NCBI RefSeq assembly: GCF_022965805.1
Contig: NC_133117.1
Coordinates: 7,278,183-7,342,182, forward strand
Length of the DNA: 64,000 nucleotides
Direction of reading: 5' to 3'
Source: Primulina eburnea
Lineage: Eukaryota > Streptophyta > Magnoliopsida > Lamiales > Gesneriaceae
Positions 30,880 through 42,392 of this stretch are shown here, in pieces. Within the stretch, counting starts at the first letter, position 1. Each line of letters opens with the position of its first letter. Under the pieces are notes generated by a model that worked only from the letters and a program-made list of their open reading frames with translations, was not told the origin of the DNA and did no database searches. The translations under genes were made by a program, and so were the position numbers.

Positions 30880-33040
30880 TCAAGAGATTTCTTCAGCAAA
30901 TATGATGTCGAATATGTATTGCACTGAAACAGCAAAGTGCAGATATCAGTACGCGGTTCACCTAAGGATGTCGTTAAACTGTGCGAAATTGGAGAACAAA
31001 TTGGGGTGACGAGGGAAAATTTGGGATGTTAGAACAACGGACGCATATTATTTATTGTACAGTCTTAACAACAATATACTCAGCAAAAGGTTAACCACTG
31101 AGCATTTTCACGAGAAAACTCGTACGATCGAGTCATTTAAAAAAAAAAATTATGACACATAAGAACCTGTAACACATGCAAATTCTATTGAAAGTAATTG
31201 TTATTGTTTCAATGTCATATATTGTGCACAAAATACAAAGTAGAGACGCCTTGTATGCTATTTTCGTCTTCTTTAAGTTTAAAAACATTTGTTTTCTTTA
31301 ATATCTGAAGCAATTCATGATACCATGAATCATGTAATTGCTAACTAAAATTGGATTTCAAGTTAGGAACATTATGGTACATTCCACCATTGGATTTCGG
31401 CAGGCAACATGAATTCACCTTCTTCTTGATGAATGTTTGGTTGATCAACCAGGAGCTGCTGAAGGGCTCCTAAATCAGCACTTGCACTGAATCGGAAAAG
31501 GGCAATAATGCATGAATATAAATTAGCATAAGCTAGTTGACATGTAAGAATAACAAGCATAAGAAAATCGATAAGAGCAAAATAAGCTTGGTTTGGCAAC
31601 TTCATATAGTTTGCTGATTTTTAAAGCTCAACTTGAGCATGGTCTACAGGAATAGAGAAATACATCGAACTAAATTGAGTCCAACTCAAGTACAGGTCCA
31701 GTTTCGTGCTATCAAAACTTGTTCGAGATTGACTTGTTAAGACAATCAAGCAGTCAATATATGCTCAAGCTTTATAGAAAATCACAATCACACTTAAGAA
31801 ATATGTTTCTAAGCTCAACTCGAGGTTTTAACAACCATATTTCCGATTGAAATTACATTTTTTTTGAGCGAGATGGTACCTTGCGGATCTTAAAATCAAT
31901 ATACCTGGGTTTCAGTGCAAGAGCCGGAAGTGCAGATACCACAGATAGTTTAAGCAGATACCTGCAGGAGAGGAGAATATAGGTGAATATATACCATGCC
32001 ACAGAGCTCAAATGCATACACCCTCCCATCGCTTATATATCTTAGAAGTAGGGACAGAATTGATTAAAAAATTGAAACTTGCAATGTACGATCCAAAAAC
32101 CGCTAATTTCAATAATGATAAAATATTGAAAATGTGCAGAATTTCCAACACACATACTCTGCTTCATGCATATCTTCAAGAAGCCTAAGTCCATCTAAAC
32201 AATTTTCAAGACTTGGTTTTATGCCGATCCGTTGCCTCAGCTGCTTTGTGGTTGACTGGGAAGAACCTACTCCTGCCAGTTGCCGACTATCATGAACTAT
32301 CATCCCGAGCGATGACACAACTCCACGAAATTCTTCCCTTGAATTCAATTGCCAGTAAAGAAAAGAAAACAAAAACAAAACTGTCGTTATTTTCACATTA
32401 CAAAGGTCAAGTTATGCACCAAACATCTTGTGTCCCAAAAGTTTTACAAAAATGAATAGTAATCTTCGATATGCTGTTACATAAATATAGTTCTACCACC
32501 AGAACAATACTTACAAGGTGTCGTTCATTGAGAGCAAAATGGTTTGCAGTGACTCCATTTGCTTCCCCAACACAGCAGCTTCAATGCCCTTAACGCATTT
32601 CAAGATTCCATAGTTTCCCGAATCTTGGATTACCTAAGCATCAAATTTCCAGAAAGAAGGGAAACTTCAAATTAATACAAACCGTACAAAGATAGAATAG
32701 CAGTCTTCGATATGCTGTTGTTACATGTATGCACTAGCATGAAACTTGTACATTGATAAAAACACGTCATTAATATACACATGAAAAACCATGTGTAATT
32801 CAATTATATGCATGTAACATGCTTATTAGAATACATTTGCTTGGATGCATTCACCTAATACAAGGAAAGTTGATTCGAGCACAGAAATTTAGCGCGAAAT
32901 AATTGAACCTGTAACCTCTGAATAATGGAAGCGGCATTAGAAAATTGTGAAGTCAGCCGAGTTTGAAGCTCATCCCAGCGGCTCAATTCCGCCTTGACTT
33001 TTCTGAATTTCTGCTGATATTTTTTTATAATCGAGTCCAT
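30880..33040 (-). CDS. Conserved plant protein of unknown function (At5g43822-like), complete
   Basis: Six coding exons, all with GT-AG borders and matching phases: 32909-33040, 32515-32633, 32158-32337, 31905-31961, 31419-31486, 30880-30923. Together 600 nt, 199 residues. Start ATG at 33038-33040 (MDSIIKKYQQKFRKVKAELS); stop TGA at 30880-30882. The protein is small, mostly helical and probably coiled: exon 1 has RWDELQTRLTSQFSNAASII, exon 2 has KGIEAAVLGKQMESLQTILL, exon 3 has EEFRGVVSSLGMIVHDSRQL and QRIGIKPSLENCLDGLRLL, later exons SASDLGALQQLLVDQPNIH and a C-terminal FDIIFAEEIS. From memory it matches the family annotated as uncharacterized protein At5g43822; no function is asserted. No signal peptide or membrane segment. 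The 5' flank (33041-33250) is GC-richer, then GCGACGG repeats begin. Confidence 0.85.
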
Positions 33041-33248
33041 CTTTTCAGAGCGCTTGATCAATTAAACCTCAGAAAGGGGTCAACTGATTTTTTTTCTTAC
33101 CTAAAAACAATGATAGAAAAACCCACTCGACAGGGTTAACTGAATTCTCCGCCGACAACCGGCGGCTGAGACGGGGTGACGAGATGGTGAGAGAAAGATA
33201 TGTGAAGTGTTGTGGGGAAAAGTGGGACGAGGTATTTATCGAACATTT

Positions 33249-33477
33249 GCGACGGTTTAAAGAAACCCGTCGCCGATCTAATTTTAGCGACAGGTTTGTT
33301 TAACCCTGTCGCTAATATAGCGACGGTTTTAACAAACCCGTCGCTCAGTTTAAATCCGCGACGGTTTAATTTCCGTCGCTAAAATATCGACGGTTTCCAC
33401 AAACCTGTCGCTAAATTAAGCTCGGCGACGGTTTTAAACCGTTGCAACATTTAGCGACGGATATAAAAAAGCCGTCG
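33249..33477. repeat. GCGACGG / CCGTCGC inverted repeat cluster
   Basis: At least a dozen copies of GCGACGG or CCGTCGC (with CGACAGG variants) in alternating orientation, spaced 10-30 nt, about 210 bp upstream of the start of the gene at 30880-33040. Such arrays are typical of subterminal repeats of CACTA (En/Spm) elements (established for plants); the CACTA termini themselves are not visible. Confidence 0.75.
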
Positions 33478-34021
33478 CTAAATATGGAAACATTTTAACA
33501 AACCTAAATCATAAAAATACAGCACGTCTATTTCTTGTACTTTTACAAGATACAAAGCAGTGAAATCACTATATATATTAACGAGCTAATGTGAGTTCAA
33601 AATTTTTAGTAATGCGATTTCGAAGAGATGATTTTGCCATGCCGCATCGGGATAAAATATGAATCATCAACTTAATAATTGAATCATTTGAAGTTCACAT
33701 GTTACATGAATTAATTCACTGTAATGGATAGGCAGGCAACCGTGGATTAATTAGAAAACAAGCTATGAAACACATAAACAAGATGACAAGTTCATGAATT
33801 AGAAGCTAAGATCATATCCAATAATACACATCTTGCATAGTGGTCCCAGTGTTTTCGCAGAGGAATGCAAGATACGTACATCTGTTAACGAGGGGACTTA
33901 TAATTACATTAATTTAGCAAAATAATAGATTTTGAAAAAAAATCGAACTGAGCAGATCGAGTCGAGCGTTACATGCATATATGTGGCAACATGGTGATTG
34001 AGTGGTATTTAATGTGTATAG
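33478..34021. other. Intergenic, nothing recognised
   Basis: AT-rich DNA without ORF, repeat or RNA gene that can be supported. Confidence 0.5.
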
Positions 34022-34082
34022 GCATAGACGGATCTACGCTAGGGCTATACTGGGTTGTAGCCCAGCCCATTTTTTTTTATTT

Positions 34083-34275
34083 AGCGACGGTTTTAGCGAC
34101 GGTTTTTTGATAACCGTCGCTACCTTGGCGACGGTTTTAGTAAACCCGTCGCCGATGTGGATCGGCGACAGTTTTATCAAACACCGTCGCAAATATTAGC
34201 GACGGTTATTGCTAAAACCGTCGCTAAATTATTAAAAAATAAAAAAAAGTAGATCGGCGGTTTTAATTAGCGACG
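34083..34275. repeat. Second GCGACGG inverted repeat cluster
   Basis: About nine copies of GCGACGG / CCGTCGC in alternating orientation, same motif as 33249-33477, here inside the hAT-like element and just upstream of the transposase relic. Confidence 0.75.
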
Positions 34276-34335
34276 GTTTATTCAATAGAACATCATTACC
34301 ACTTTGATGTTTTTAATGCAGCAATAAATTTCATT

Positions 34336-34852
34336 TTGATGGAGTTAAATACTCGGTTCAATGAGTTATCGGTGAAACTTCTTTCTCTTAGTATAGCTTT
34401 AGATCCTAAAAATTCATTTGACTCATTTAACAATGATGATATTTGCAAGCTTGCGAAGAAGTTTTATCATGGAGATTTCACAGATCAAGAAATTGTTGTT
34501 TTGAAGTATGCATTGATACATTTATAAACTCGATGTGATGCAGAATTTAAAGGTTTCTACACTTGTTGAGTTGTGTCAGCAATTGACCGAGAGTGGACGG
34601 TCAAGTGTTTATGTTATGTTGACTAGATTGATTCATCTTGTTTTGCCATTATCTGTGTTTACTGCCACTATTGAACGGGCTTTTTCAGCAATGAAGCATG
34701 TGAAGACGGCACTTCGCAATAAAATGGAGGATGACTTTCTTGCCGATTGTTTGACACTCTATATTGAAAGAGATTTAGCTAAACATATTGATGTAAATTC
34801 TATTATTGATGAATTTTCTGTTTTAAAATCCCGTAAGACACAACTTCGTTGA
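34336..34852 (+). pseudogene. hAT transposase C-terminal relic (ZMYM1/TTF-type)
   Basis: Two reading frames: 34336-34527 (MELNTRFNELSVKLLSLSIA, LDPKNSFDSFNNDDICKLAK) and 34535-34852 (KVSTLVELCQQLTESGRSSV, then PLSVFTATIERAFSAMKHVK, TALRNKMEDDFLADCLTLYI). The second contains the hAT dimerisation signature (PLS..TATIERAFSAMK..K..LRNKM). They are in different frames, separated by a stop and small shift near 34525-34540, and the N-terminal BED/DDE part is absent. It resembles plant zinc finger MYM-type protein 1-like transposases. Confidence 0.85.
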
Positions 34853-35204
34853 ACGATATAATGTACTTTTTTTTAATAATATATAATTTATCATATTGAG
34901 TTCAAGCCCACCCCAACTCTTATTCCTGGATCCGTCCCAGTATAGGTGGAGGCACTTTCGAGTAGTTGGGAAAGAGAATGGGGAAATGTAAGGTTGTGTT
35001 GGCATTCCAATGGAATGTGAGTATGTGAGGCAGAGAGAGAGAGGCGGCAGAGGTGGGGGATCGGGGCGAGGGACACTGAGAAAAGGACGTGTGCATGGAG
35101 GGCCTTATTAATTTTTTCCATTCATCTGTTGTTTTCAAACTCATCACCCCCTAGCTAGCTCCGCTCCTTTTTATTATTTCCTTTGATACTCACGGGAAAT
35201 TTAG

Positions 35205-35540
35205 GGTCCGATTTCAGCAAGTGTCACTAGTCCAGACGCAGGTTTTGAAATTACCCTGAGCCTGAAATCACAAATAAGACCGTTAGGAGGGGGCCAGGAG
35301 GGTGTCCTGGCGTAGCCCCTCCGACGCTCAAGTCAGAGACTGAGGATATATGGGGAGAGCAGCTAAGGGTGCTGCTGAAAACAATATTGAATCCTTAATC
35401 ATACGCTCAAACTTGGTATTTATAGGAGAATACCTGGGCTTCTCATGGGCCACTCACCTACGAGCCTTATATATGGGCCAGGAGTTTGGGTCGGATCTTG
35501 ATGAGTTCATCCCTGGGATATCATCCTCTATTTTCGATTC
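35205..35540 (+). repeat. Probable LTR fragment of an unidentified element
   Basis: GC-richer block with GGGGGCCAGGAGGGTGTCC and CCCCTCCGACGCTCAAGTC motifs followed by a TATA-like TATTTATAGG near 35408. This arrangement recalls plant LTR promoter regions seen in asterids (memory). No LTR ends or partner were found. Confidence 0.4.
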
Positions 35541-36190
35541 CAAGATTGATCGTTAATTCGACCGTCCATGAAATACATGTATTCCGAAAATCGTGTTAGA
35601 CGGTGGATTTACTTTAATCGTACAACTATTTGAAAGTGCTAATTTATCTGTTTTCCTGTATTAGTAATAGCTAAATGTGCTCAGTTTTTTCAGTCTTTTA
35701 TTATTATCTTTTGAGTGAAGAAGAATTATTTTTTATTTCTTAATTTGTGGGGAAGAAATTAAAATAACGAACTCAGATGAATTTGAAGTCCACATTTATT
35801 ATGTCTTCTATGACATGTTCCCCAAAAGTAGATCTGTCTATATTACATTTTAGCCAAGCATTGGACCACTTTTAACAATTAGCCCTTCAAATTTTATAGG
35901 TGGGAATAGGGATATGAACGAACCGAACTTGTCGAGAGTTTTTCGAAATATTTGATTCATATTCGAGTTTATCGAACTCAAAACAAACTTGAACATGTTT
36001 GAATTTTTTTCGAGTTGAACTCAAGCCTAGATTATTTTGTTTGATAGTTTGTTAGTCACTCACAACATTCATGTTTCTTCGATCGGTATCTCCCCAAAAT
36101 TCTTCCTTCCAAATTAAATTCCCGATAATCTTGAAAATAAATTTGAATAAACAGCAAATGTATGACCCGGGAGATTGAAAATGAAGAGTG
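35541..36190. other. Intergenic, nothing recognised
   Basis: AT-rich. An ACGAACCGAACTTG...TCGAGTT-type stretch near 35915-36020 looks like a dispersed repeat, but no boundaries are visible. Confidence 0.4.
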
Positions 36191-36192
36191 TA

Positions 36193-36240
<48 letters not shown>

Positions 36241-36241
36241 T
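36193..36241. repeat. (TTA)n microsatellite
   Basis: About 16 uninterrupted ATT/TTA trinucleotides. Confidence 0.95.
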
Positions 36242-36434
36242 TCTTTAGTTTCCTTTTGCCATTTTAGCATTAGAGGAGAGACACAAACCCTAGCTAGGTT
36301 GGCTGAATAAGATGGGCATGATCTGTCATTTCTAACTACCATATATATACAACCGAAACTATCACATCAAATTCAAACCTTTGTGTATATATTTGTTAAT
36401 AAAGGGAAAAAAATAGGGTTTCAATCTATCAAAT

Positions 36435-36690
36435 GTTGTGTTTGGATTGATGCATTTGAGAATGAAGAATTTTCAAATGCATGGATTTTAAACTATTTGA
36501 GTTGCTTTGATGAACAAAATTCAAGTGAATTTCAAATCCACTTCAAATAAAGTTATGTAATTTGTAAAAATAATTGAGATGATTTTCAAATACACCTAAG
36601 ATATATAAGTGTCATTTGAAATGCATCCTTCAAATCCTTCATAAAATCAAATCACTTCTTACAAATCAAATCCATCCATCCAAGCGCAAC
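36435..36690. mobile_element. Candidate MITE, 256 bp
   Basis: Left end GTTGTGTTTGGATTGATG and reverse complement of right end GTTGCGCTTGGATGGATG form an inverted repeat of about 24 bp with few mismatches. The inside is AT-rich and partly self-complementary (CAAATCC / GGATTTG). The target duplication is not clear. PIF/Harbinger-like ends are suggested by GTTTGG. Confidence 0.6.
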
Positions 36691-38372
36691 TTAAGTTAAT
36701 TTGTTTACCGAAATTTGTAGTCTATATAGTATTTTTGTGAATTAGTTCATATTTTGGGAAAAATAAAAATATAATTTGAAATGAAATTACTCAGCACGAT
36801 TTAATTCATGTATTTTAGGACACTTCGATCGTACGTTAATATCACGAGAGATTCATGTCGTATTGAACCAAAAATTAGGATTTATAATTCGAAGTGGTCC
36901 AACTTGAAATCAGACAAGTGATATAAAAAAAATACATTTTGTATGAAATTTAATGTACATGGAAACGACTTTTTTTTTTTGGTCCAATTTTGAGTTTTAG
37001 TCTATTAAATTTTCAAAATTTGGTTTTGATATTCTAACTTTTTATTTTCAGTTATTGTGATCAAATTATTGATGAATGCATGTGTCATCTTAAAAATCAG
37101 AAATTTCCCATTTTAACAGTACCACATAAACAATGTGAACAAAATACTTTAAATTATAAGTTAATGTAACAAAATAAAACTTTGAAAACAAAATTATTTG
37201 AATTTTATGAAGCCAGCATAGTACATTGTATATATATATGGATTTGAACAATCTCTTCTTGAACTAGATTTTAGGATTGAGTAAGATTAAAATCTCAATC
37301 TTAACAAACAATAATTATTTATATCAAATTAAAATTAAATATCTAATTATTCTAAAATTATATTTAGGTTTATCTTTTCAGGATAAATACGCGAGGTGGG
37401 ACCAGAGTTTGGAGATTTGAGATAAGATTAATAATAAGAAAATATTCCTAAATTTAATTTAAGTCAAAGGATAATTTAATTTAAAGGAAAAGAATGTATT
37501 AGGAGTTATTAAATTAATTAGAGCTAAGTTATTAAATAAATTCTTTTAGATTCAATATTTACTTAAAAGCTTAAATTAAAATGTGTAAATAATTGAGGAT
37601 GAATTAATCTAAGCATAATATATTCAAGAAATTGAAGTATAACATTTAAATACTTAAATCATAAGAGTTTAGTCTAACTTAATGTGAAAATGCACTAAAG
37701 TGTATAATGAGTATTTAAAACCTCAAACAATTAAAATACAAAGTTTAAACCATAATATACCATTCAAAATTTGTAGGAAATCGGTCAACACTTTTAAACA
37801 AATGCAAATGTGGTGTAAACCCATTCAAACCATCCTCAATGACCTTTAAGGTGGATTCAATTCCTCATTTTAAATCACTAATTAGTAGTAGATTCAAATA
37901 CTATAATTCATATAATTTCCCTCAACCTATTAGACTATGAAATGAGTTTGAATGTTGCAATAATTTGAATGACATGCAACGGCAGCTGGGAGAGAAAGCA
38001 TGCAAATGATATTCAAAGCTTTCATTTGTAACCTTCCACTTTAATGCATTTTATGGCATCCTTAAAACCTCTTGTAACCATCATTTCCCCTTACATAACA
38101 TTCCTACATCCTATATACTCGAAAATATTATAATCAATAGGCAATTGAAATCGCGAATAACAGCAAGAAAATGAGAAAAGTTATCGGCCAACAAGAGAAG
38201 AAAATGCAATCCGAACCCATTCAAATACTCATTTGTAACTCTCAACTAAATGCATATTATTACATCCTTTAACACCGCTTATAACATTCCTCTTCCTTAA
38301 CCACATATCTCACTGCACTGAGGTGCGGTCGCCTCCATGTCCATTTCTTGGAAAGCTATAGCAAAAGGAGAT
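36691..38372. other. Long AT-rich intergenic stretch
   Basis: No ORF, RNA gene or bounded repeat could be supported. 36960-37100 carries a dispersed 'GGTCCAATTTTGAGTTTTAG'-type repeat also hinted at near 38600 and 39960. Confidence 0.45.
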
Positions 38373-38462
38373 GGCGAGCAAGGCAAAAGAGGCAGTTGCA
38401 TGCCTATTTATTAGTGGCGAGCAAGGCAAAAGAGGCATTTCTTGGGTTTTGCCTTGCTCGCC
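38373..38462 (+). other. Perfect 16-bp hairpin with extra direct copy
   Basis: GGCGAGCAAGGCAAAA occurs at 38373-38388 and 38416-38431, and its exact reverse complement TTTTGCCTTGCTCGCC at 38447-38462. The second copy and the inverted copy form a perfect 16-bp stem with a 15-nt loop. An ATG two bases before the first copy opens a 69-codon frame with no recognisable family. It might be a small-RNA hairpin or a recombination footprint. Confidence 0.7.
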
Positions 38463-39014
38463 TTTAAACCCATTACTTGTAATAAATATGGTTGTTCACA
38501 TTCAACCACTATATACACACACACACACGCATACATCCTTCTTGTTTAATGTTTGTGCATATAATATTTGGTATAAATAAAAAAGAAAATTGTAATTTTA
38601 GTCATCTGACATATTTGCGATTTCAGTCGTTTATACTATCAAATTTCAGTCTTGGTCATGTATATTTTGATTTTAGTAATTTTAATCATTTTTCATCGAA
38701 AATAGTGACTTGGAATTACACACCATCAATGTCGAACTAACGTAGTTAGGCTCGTATCTGGATTTGCAGATGTTACTCATATGAGTATATATATAATGTC
38801 TTTATTTACTTAGCACATGACACGTACGATGAGTGATGAATCATGATCATTCATCCATACATCATGATTGAATGAATGTCTATAATTTATCCACTCATCA
38901 CATATGACATGTACTGAGTGGATAAGAGCAATACACATGTGAGTAGTATGAACAAAACTCCTGTGTATATGAGGCGAGTTTCATGAACCAGTCGACTTAG
39001 GGCTCATACTGTAA

Positions 39015-39761
39015 GGCTATGTTTGGTGAGTAGGATAGGATAACTAATTGGATTGATGACAAAACTTAAGGTAAGGATATATAATGTGTAGTGATAAAAA
39101 ATGTTTTGTTTGGTAAGATTTTATTGAGTATGATAAATTTTACATTTTTTGTTGTTGAGACAAAAATATCCTAAACTAACATTGATGACAATTTGGTATA
39201 TAAATAATATTTGTAGCAATGTTTTCAAAATCATGTTTTCAACTATTAATAAATAAATATTTTATAAAGTTTTAAATTATGGATTATATATTTATCTGAT
39301 AATTTATTTTTGAATAAAAATTATTATGATTTTGCATTTTATCTCTTTTTTCCACTATTTTTTTAAGCGCGGAGGATGATATGTGGATTTCTAATTATTT
39401 TTTTCTCTATTTTTTAAATTTTATTTAGTTTCATCATGAAATTATTTATGTGATGTGCGTGCAAATAAAAAATATAAACCATCAAAGAATAGAGTCCAAA
39501 TCACGTAGGTTTTAACCTTCAAAAGTCATAAATTTCAATTCAATTTATATATCAACTAGTTGATAAAATTTTGTGGGTAAAATGGTAATTTATGTTATAT
39601 TTTAAGAATTAGATTGTCAATCTTCCCAAAACAATGAGATGTCTTTCCACCCAAATAAGTTTTTTTTATCATGGGCTTCTTGATTAATTGAGCCCATAAA
39701 AAATGAGACAACATGAGTTTAACAATCTATCCTTAGTTTAGCACTCATACCAAACATACCC
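39015..39761. mobile_element. PIF/Harbinger (Tourist-like) MITE, 747 bp
   Basis: Left terminus GGCTATGTTTGGT and right terminus ACCAAACATACCC (reverse complement GGGTATGTTTGGT) with TAA target duplication at 39012-39014 and 39762-39764. The interior is AT-rich without ORF. The TAA duplication and G-rich, GTTTGG-containing inverted repeat are diagnostic of PIF/Harbinger. Confidence 0.85.
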
Positions 39762-39889
39762 TAAAGGGAAATATAGTATTGGTTCAAATACATACCCATT
39801 TGTTATAAGACACCAACTTAACAAGGTCAAAAAAAAGAAGGAGACTTCACTTTTCTTAACTATAAATTGATTTTATATATACAAATAAG

Positions 39890-40175
39890 GGATTTTTTTT
39901 TTTTTTGTCTTATATATTTGCTTCTTTGTGATTTTGTTATTTTATGTTGTCAAAATTCAGTTTTATCCACCTATCTTTTTGTTGTTGTTGCAATTTTAGT
40001 CTTTTTTTGACAAGAAGTTGATGTGACATAGATGTAATATTGACGTGTTGTTGTCGTATATAGTGTCAAATCGAAATTGCAAAATAATAAAAGATAGCAT
40101 AATAAAACTGAAATTTGACAATGTAAAAGAGTAAAACCGCAAAGCCACTAAATTACAAGAAAAAAAATACAGTTT
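39890..40175. mobile_element. Candidate inverted-repeat MITE, about 285 bp
   Basis: An arm around 39915-39967 (TTTTATGTTGTCAAAATTCA) is mirrored by 40100-40150 (reverse complement TTTTACATTGTCAAATTTCA). Poly-T at the left end and poly-A at the right end. Target duplication not clear. Confidence 0.45.
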
Positions 40176-40507
40176 TCTCATACAAATAAATATGTTCATC
40201 GTATGATCTCACACTAACCAGTTATTTAGGTAATCGAATAACATCATTATATTTTTATTTTAATTATAAAAAATTGATATTGAGAATTCCTGAAGCAATT
40301 TTGTTTGCAAACTTTCATTATTTTATGTTTTGTTCTGTATTATACTACACAAATCATAATTTTTTTTTAAAAAAATTATGATTGATTTTTGGTTAGTTGC
40401 ATTAATGAAATTAATATTAAATAAGTAAAACATGTGTGTGGTTATCCACATACATATTAATTTACAAATATATTTCAAATTTTCTAAGTTATCTATTAAT
40501 TTATAAT

Positions 40508-40510
<3 letters not shown>

Positions 40511-40570
<60 letters not shown>
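40511..40570. repeat. (TA)n microsatellite
   Basis: 60 nt of perfect TA dinucleotides. Confidence 0.95.
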
Positions 40571-40573
<3 letters not shown>

Positions 40574-41082
40574 AATAATCAATTGGACCAAGGTTTTTTT
40601 TTTGGGGACAATAAATAGAAAGGAAACAAAGAAAAATAAGCTTAACTCAAAGTCAAATTGAAGTTATTGATAAATATTTTAGCGACAATAACAAAATAAT
40701 GAAAAAAGAAACAATTGATAATTTTACGTAGGTGTAACGAGAAAATCAAAACAACAATAATGATAAAGAATTTGATCATCTATGAATTACATTGATGATA
40801 AAAGTTATTAAGCTCTTGTTATGAACGAACTGAATGGAAAATATAATTTTAATATTTATCAATTGGAAGCTCATATTGAGTCGATCGTCTGATGAATTTG
40901 TTACAATGGTGGAACGAAATTGTTAGATAATAGCAAAATATGATTTGATTCATTCTTGTATAGATGTATATGTAAATCAATGAATAAGACAACTATGAAA
41001 TCTAATTATCAAATTGTTCCTCTTTTCTTTTTATTTTTTGTTTTATAATTTTATCGAAGATGTTTAACATGAAAATATGAAA

Positions 41083-41264
41083 GCAAAAACTTGTGTAATA
41101 CGGTCTCACGGGTCGTATTTTATGTGACAGATCTCTTATTTGAGTCATCAATGAAAAAGTATTACTTTTTATGCTAAGAGTATTACTTTTTATTGTGAAT
41201 ATCGGTAGGGTTGACACGACTCACAGATAAAGATTTGTGAGACCGTCTCACAAGAGACATACTC
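41083..41264. repeat. MITE-like repeat, copy 1 (GAGACCGTCTCA family)
   Basis: About 180 bp bounded by CAAAAACTTGTGTAATACGG and GAGACCGTCTCACAAGAGAC. Contains ACGGTCTCACGGGTC near the left and its partial complement at the right, i.e. short inverted ends. Two more copies at 41378-41555 and 58070-58249. Confidence 0.8.
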
Positions 41265-41377
41265 AAATATGAATTAAGAGAGTTAATTTTTCTCTAAATG
41301 TTCATAAACACATAATAGTGAAAAAATGATAAAAAAAAAAAATATTAGGGAATTCTACATTGAAAATGATTCAACAC

Positions 41378-41555
41378 AAAAACTTCAGTGAAACGGTCTC
41401 ACGGGTCAATTTCGTGAGACAGATATTCTATTTGGCTCACATTTTAAAAAGTATTATTTTTTATGTCAAAAGTATTGATTTTACAGTAAATATGAGCATG
41501 GTTGACTCGTCTCACGAATAAAGATCAGTGAGACCGTCTCACAAGAGACCTACTC
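41378..41555. repeat. MITE-like repeat, copy 2 (GAGACCGTCTCA family)
   Basis: Same order of blocks as the copy at 41083-41264, with substitutions (for example CGGTCTCACGGGTC near 41395, GAGACCGTCTCACAAGAGAC near 41531). Two copies within 500 bp, direct orientation. Confidence 0.8.
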
Positions 41556-41979
41556 GTTATCCAAATAAAGATAATGACATTATGTTTTGAAAAACTCTTT
41601 TCTAAATAAAAAATGGTGACTTGTTATTTCTAAAATCTCAGTATGACACTCAACATAGTAGTCCTTAAACCAAGTTAGTTAGTAACTATACATGACAAAT
41701 TCTGTGCGATAGACTCACCTGAAAAGCTATTGGTGAGAAGAATCGAACTCATAGTAAAAAATTGACCTATTCCACTAACAATGAAACTGAAACCCTATTT
41801 CATTTGAATATTTAATTTTTTTTTAAATTGATATTCTAATTTGCGAAAGTTTGACAATTTTTTTAGAAAAGTGAAATAAGTGATGCATTAATAAATATTG
41901 AACATGTTTGGGGGGGCCGATTTGAAATTAATCCAACATTGATAACTGACGAGCTGCACAAAATCTCTCCCAAACTCAA
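41556..41979. other. 5' flank of TsaD/GCP1-like exon
   Basis: AT-rich; a promoter is expected here, but no clear TATA box or other motif could be assigned. Confidence 0.4.
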
Positions 41980-42392
41980 ATGGCGTCAATCGTCTCCACT
42001 CTATCTGCTGGATTATTCCATCCTAACCCTGCAAGCAGTGCCTGCAGGAGTACATCCAAGGGCCGGAATTTTTTCTGGCCCAATTTTTTTTTAATTTTTT
42101 TTAAGTGGAATCCCAGCCATTCATATGGGGTGTGTGCACTGCCCCAACACCCAGAATCAAACGAACCCTATCTACCACTGTTTCCCGCTTAACTATTTTG
42201 CGCAAGCCCTCACTTTATGCCCACTCTAACCTTAGCAGACTCGTATATCCAGCTCTCCATAATTCTTTCAATCCAATTACAGCCCATTTATCTTTTTTCT
42301 CAAAAGCACAAGCAATAAACTTATCAGGCATAGTTGAAGATTTAGTTGTTCTGGGCATCGAAACTAGTTGTGACGACACTGGTGCAGCCATA
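41980..42392 (+). pseudogene. GCP1: TsaD/GCP1-like (organellar tRNA t6A synthesis) exon 1, orphan
   Basis: The end of the exon encodes VVLGIETSCDDTGAAI and a GTAAGA donor follows at 42393. VVLGIETSCDDT is the N-terminal signature of TsaD/Kae1/OSGEP, which makes N6-threonylcarbamoyl-adenosine on tRNA with TsaB/TsaC partners; the plant organellar form is GCP1. Upstream is a transit-peptide-like region rich in Ser, Arg and Leu. The ATG frame (MASIVSTLSAGLFHPNPASS) is not the frame of the TsaD motif: a frame change lies in the poly-T rich stretch about 42060-42190, perhaps a small insertion. No later TsaD exon follows; instead duplicated DOT2 intron begins at about 42555. Orphaned by rearrangement, or continuing outside the assembled order. 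Confidence 0.75.

Larger units (their letters stand above)
34022..34935. mobile_element. hAT-superfamily element with transposase relic
   Basis: The left end CATAGACGGATCTACGC and the reverse complement of the right end CTGGGACGGATCCAGG share GACGGATC, an imperfect terminal inverted repeat. TATAGG occurs directly outside both ends (about 34016-34021 and 34936-34941), the likely remnant of an 8-bp duplication. The inside has a transposase C-terminus (34336-34852) and a GCGACGG cluster. Exact ends are uncertain by a few bases. Confidence 0.6.
39765..41082. other. AT-rich intergenic DNA
   Basis: Apart from the candidate MITE at 39890-40175 and the TA tract at 40511-40570, nothing supported. Confidence 0.45.

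Noticed and set aside
33041..33061. Upstream start for the six-exon gene at 33061
   Set aside because: The codon there is TTG; the first ATG in frame is at 33038-33040.
38371..38580. Small gene starting MASKAKEAVA
   Set aside because: The frame only reflects the repeated hairpin word and then an AC microsatellite; no homology recognised.
40436..40618. Frame with a long IYIYIY run
   Set aside because: Translation of the TA microsatellite.
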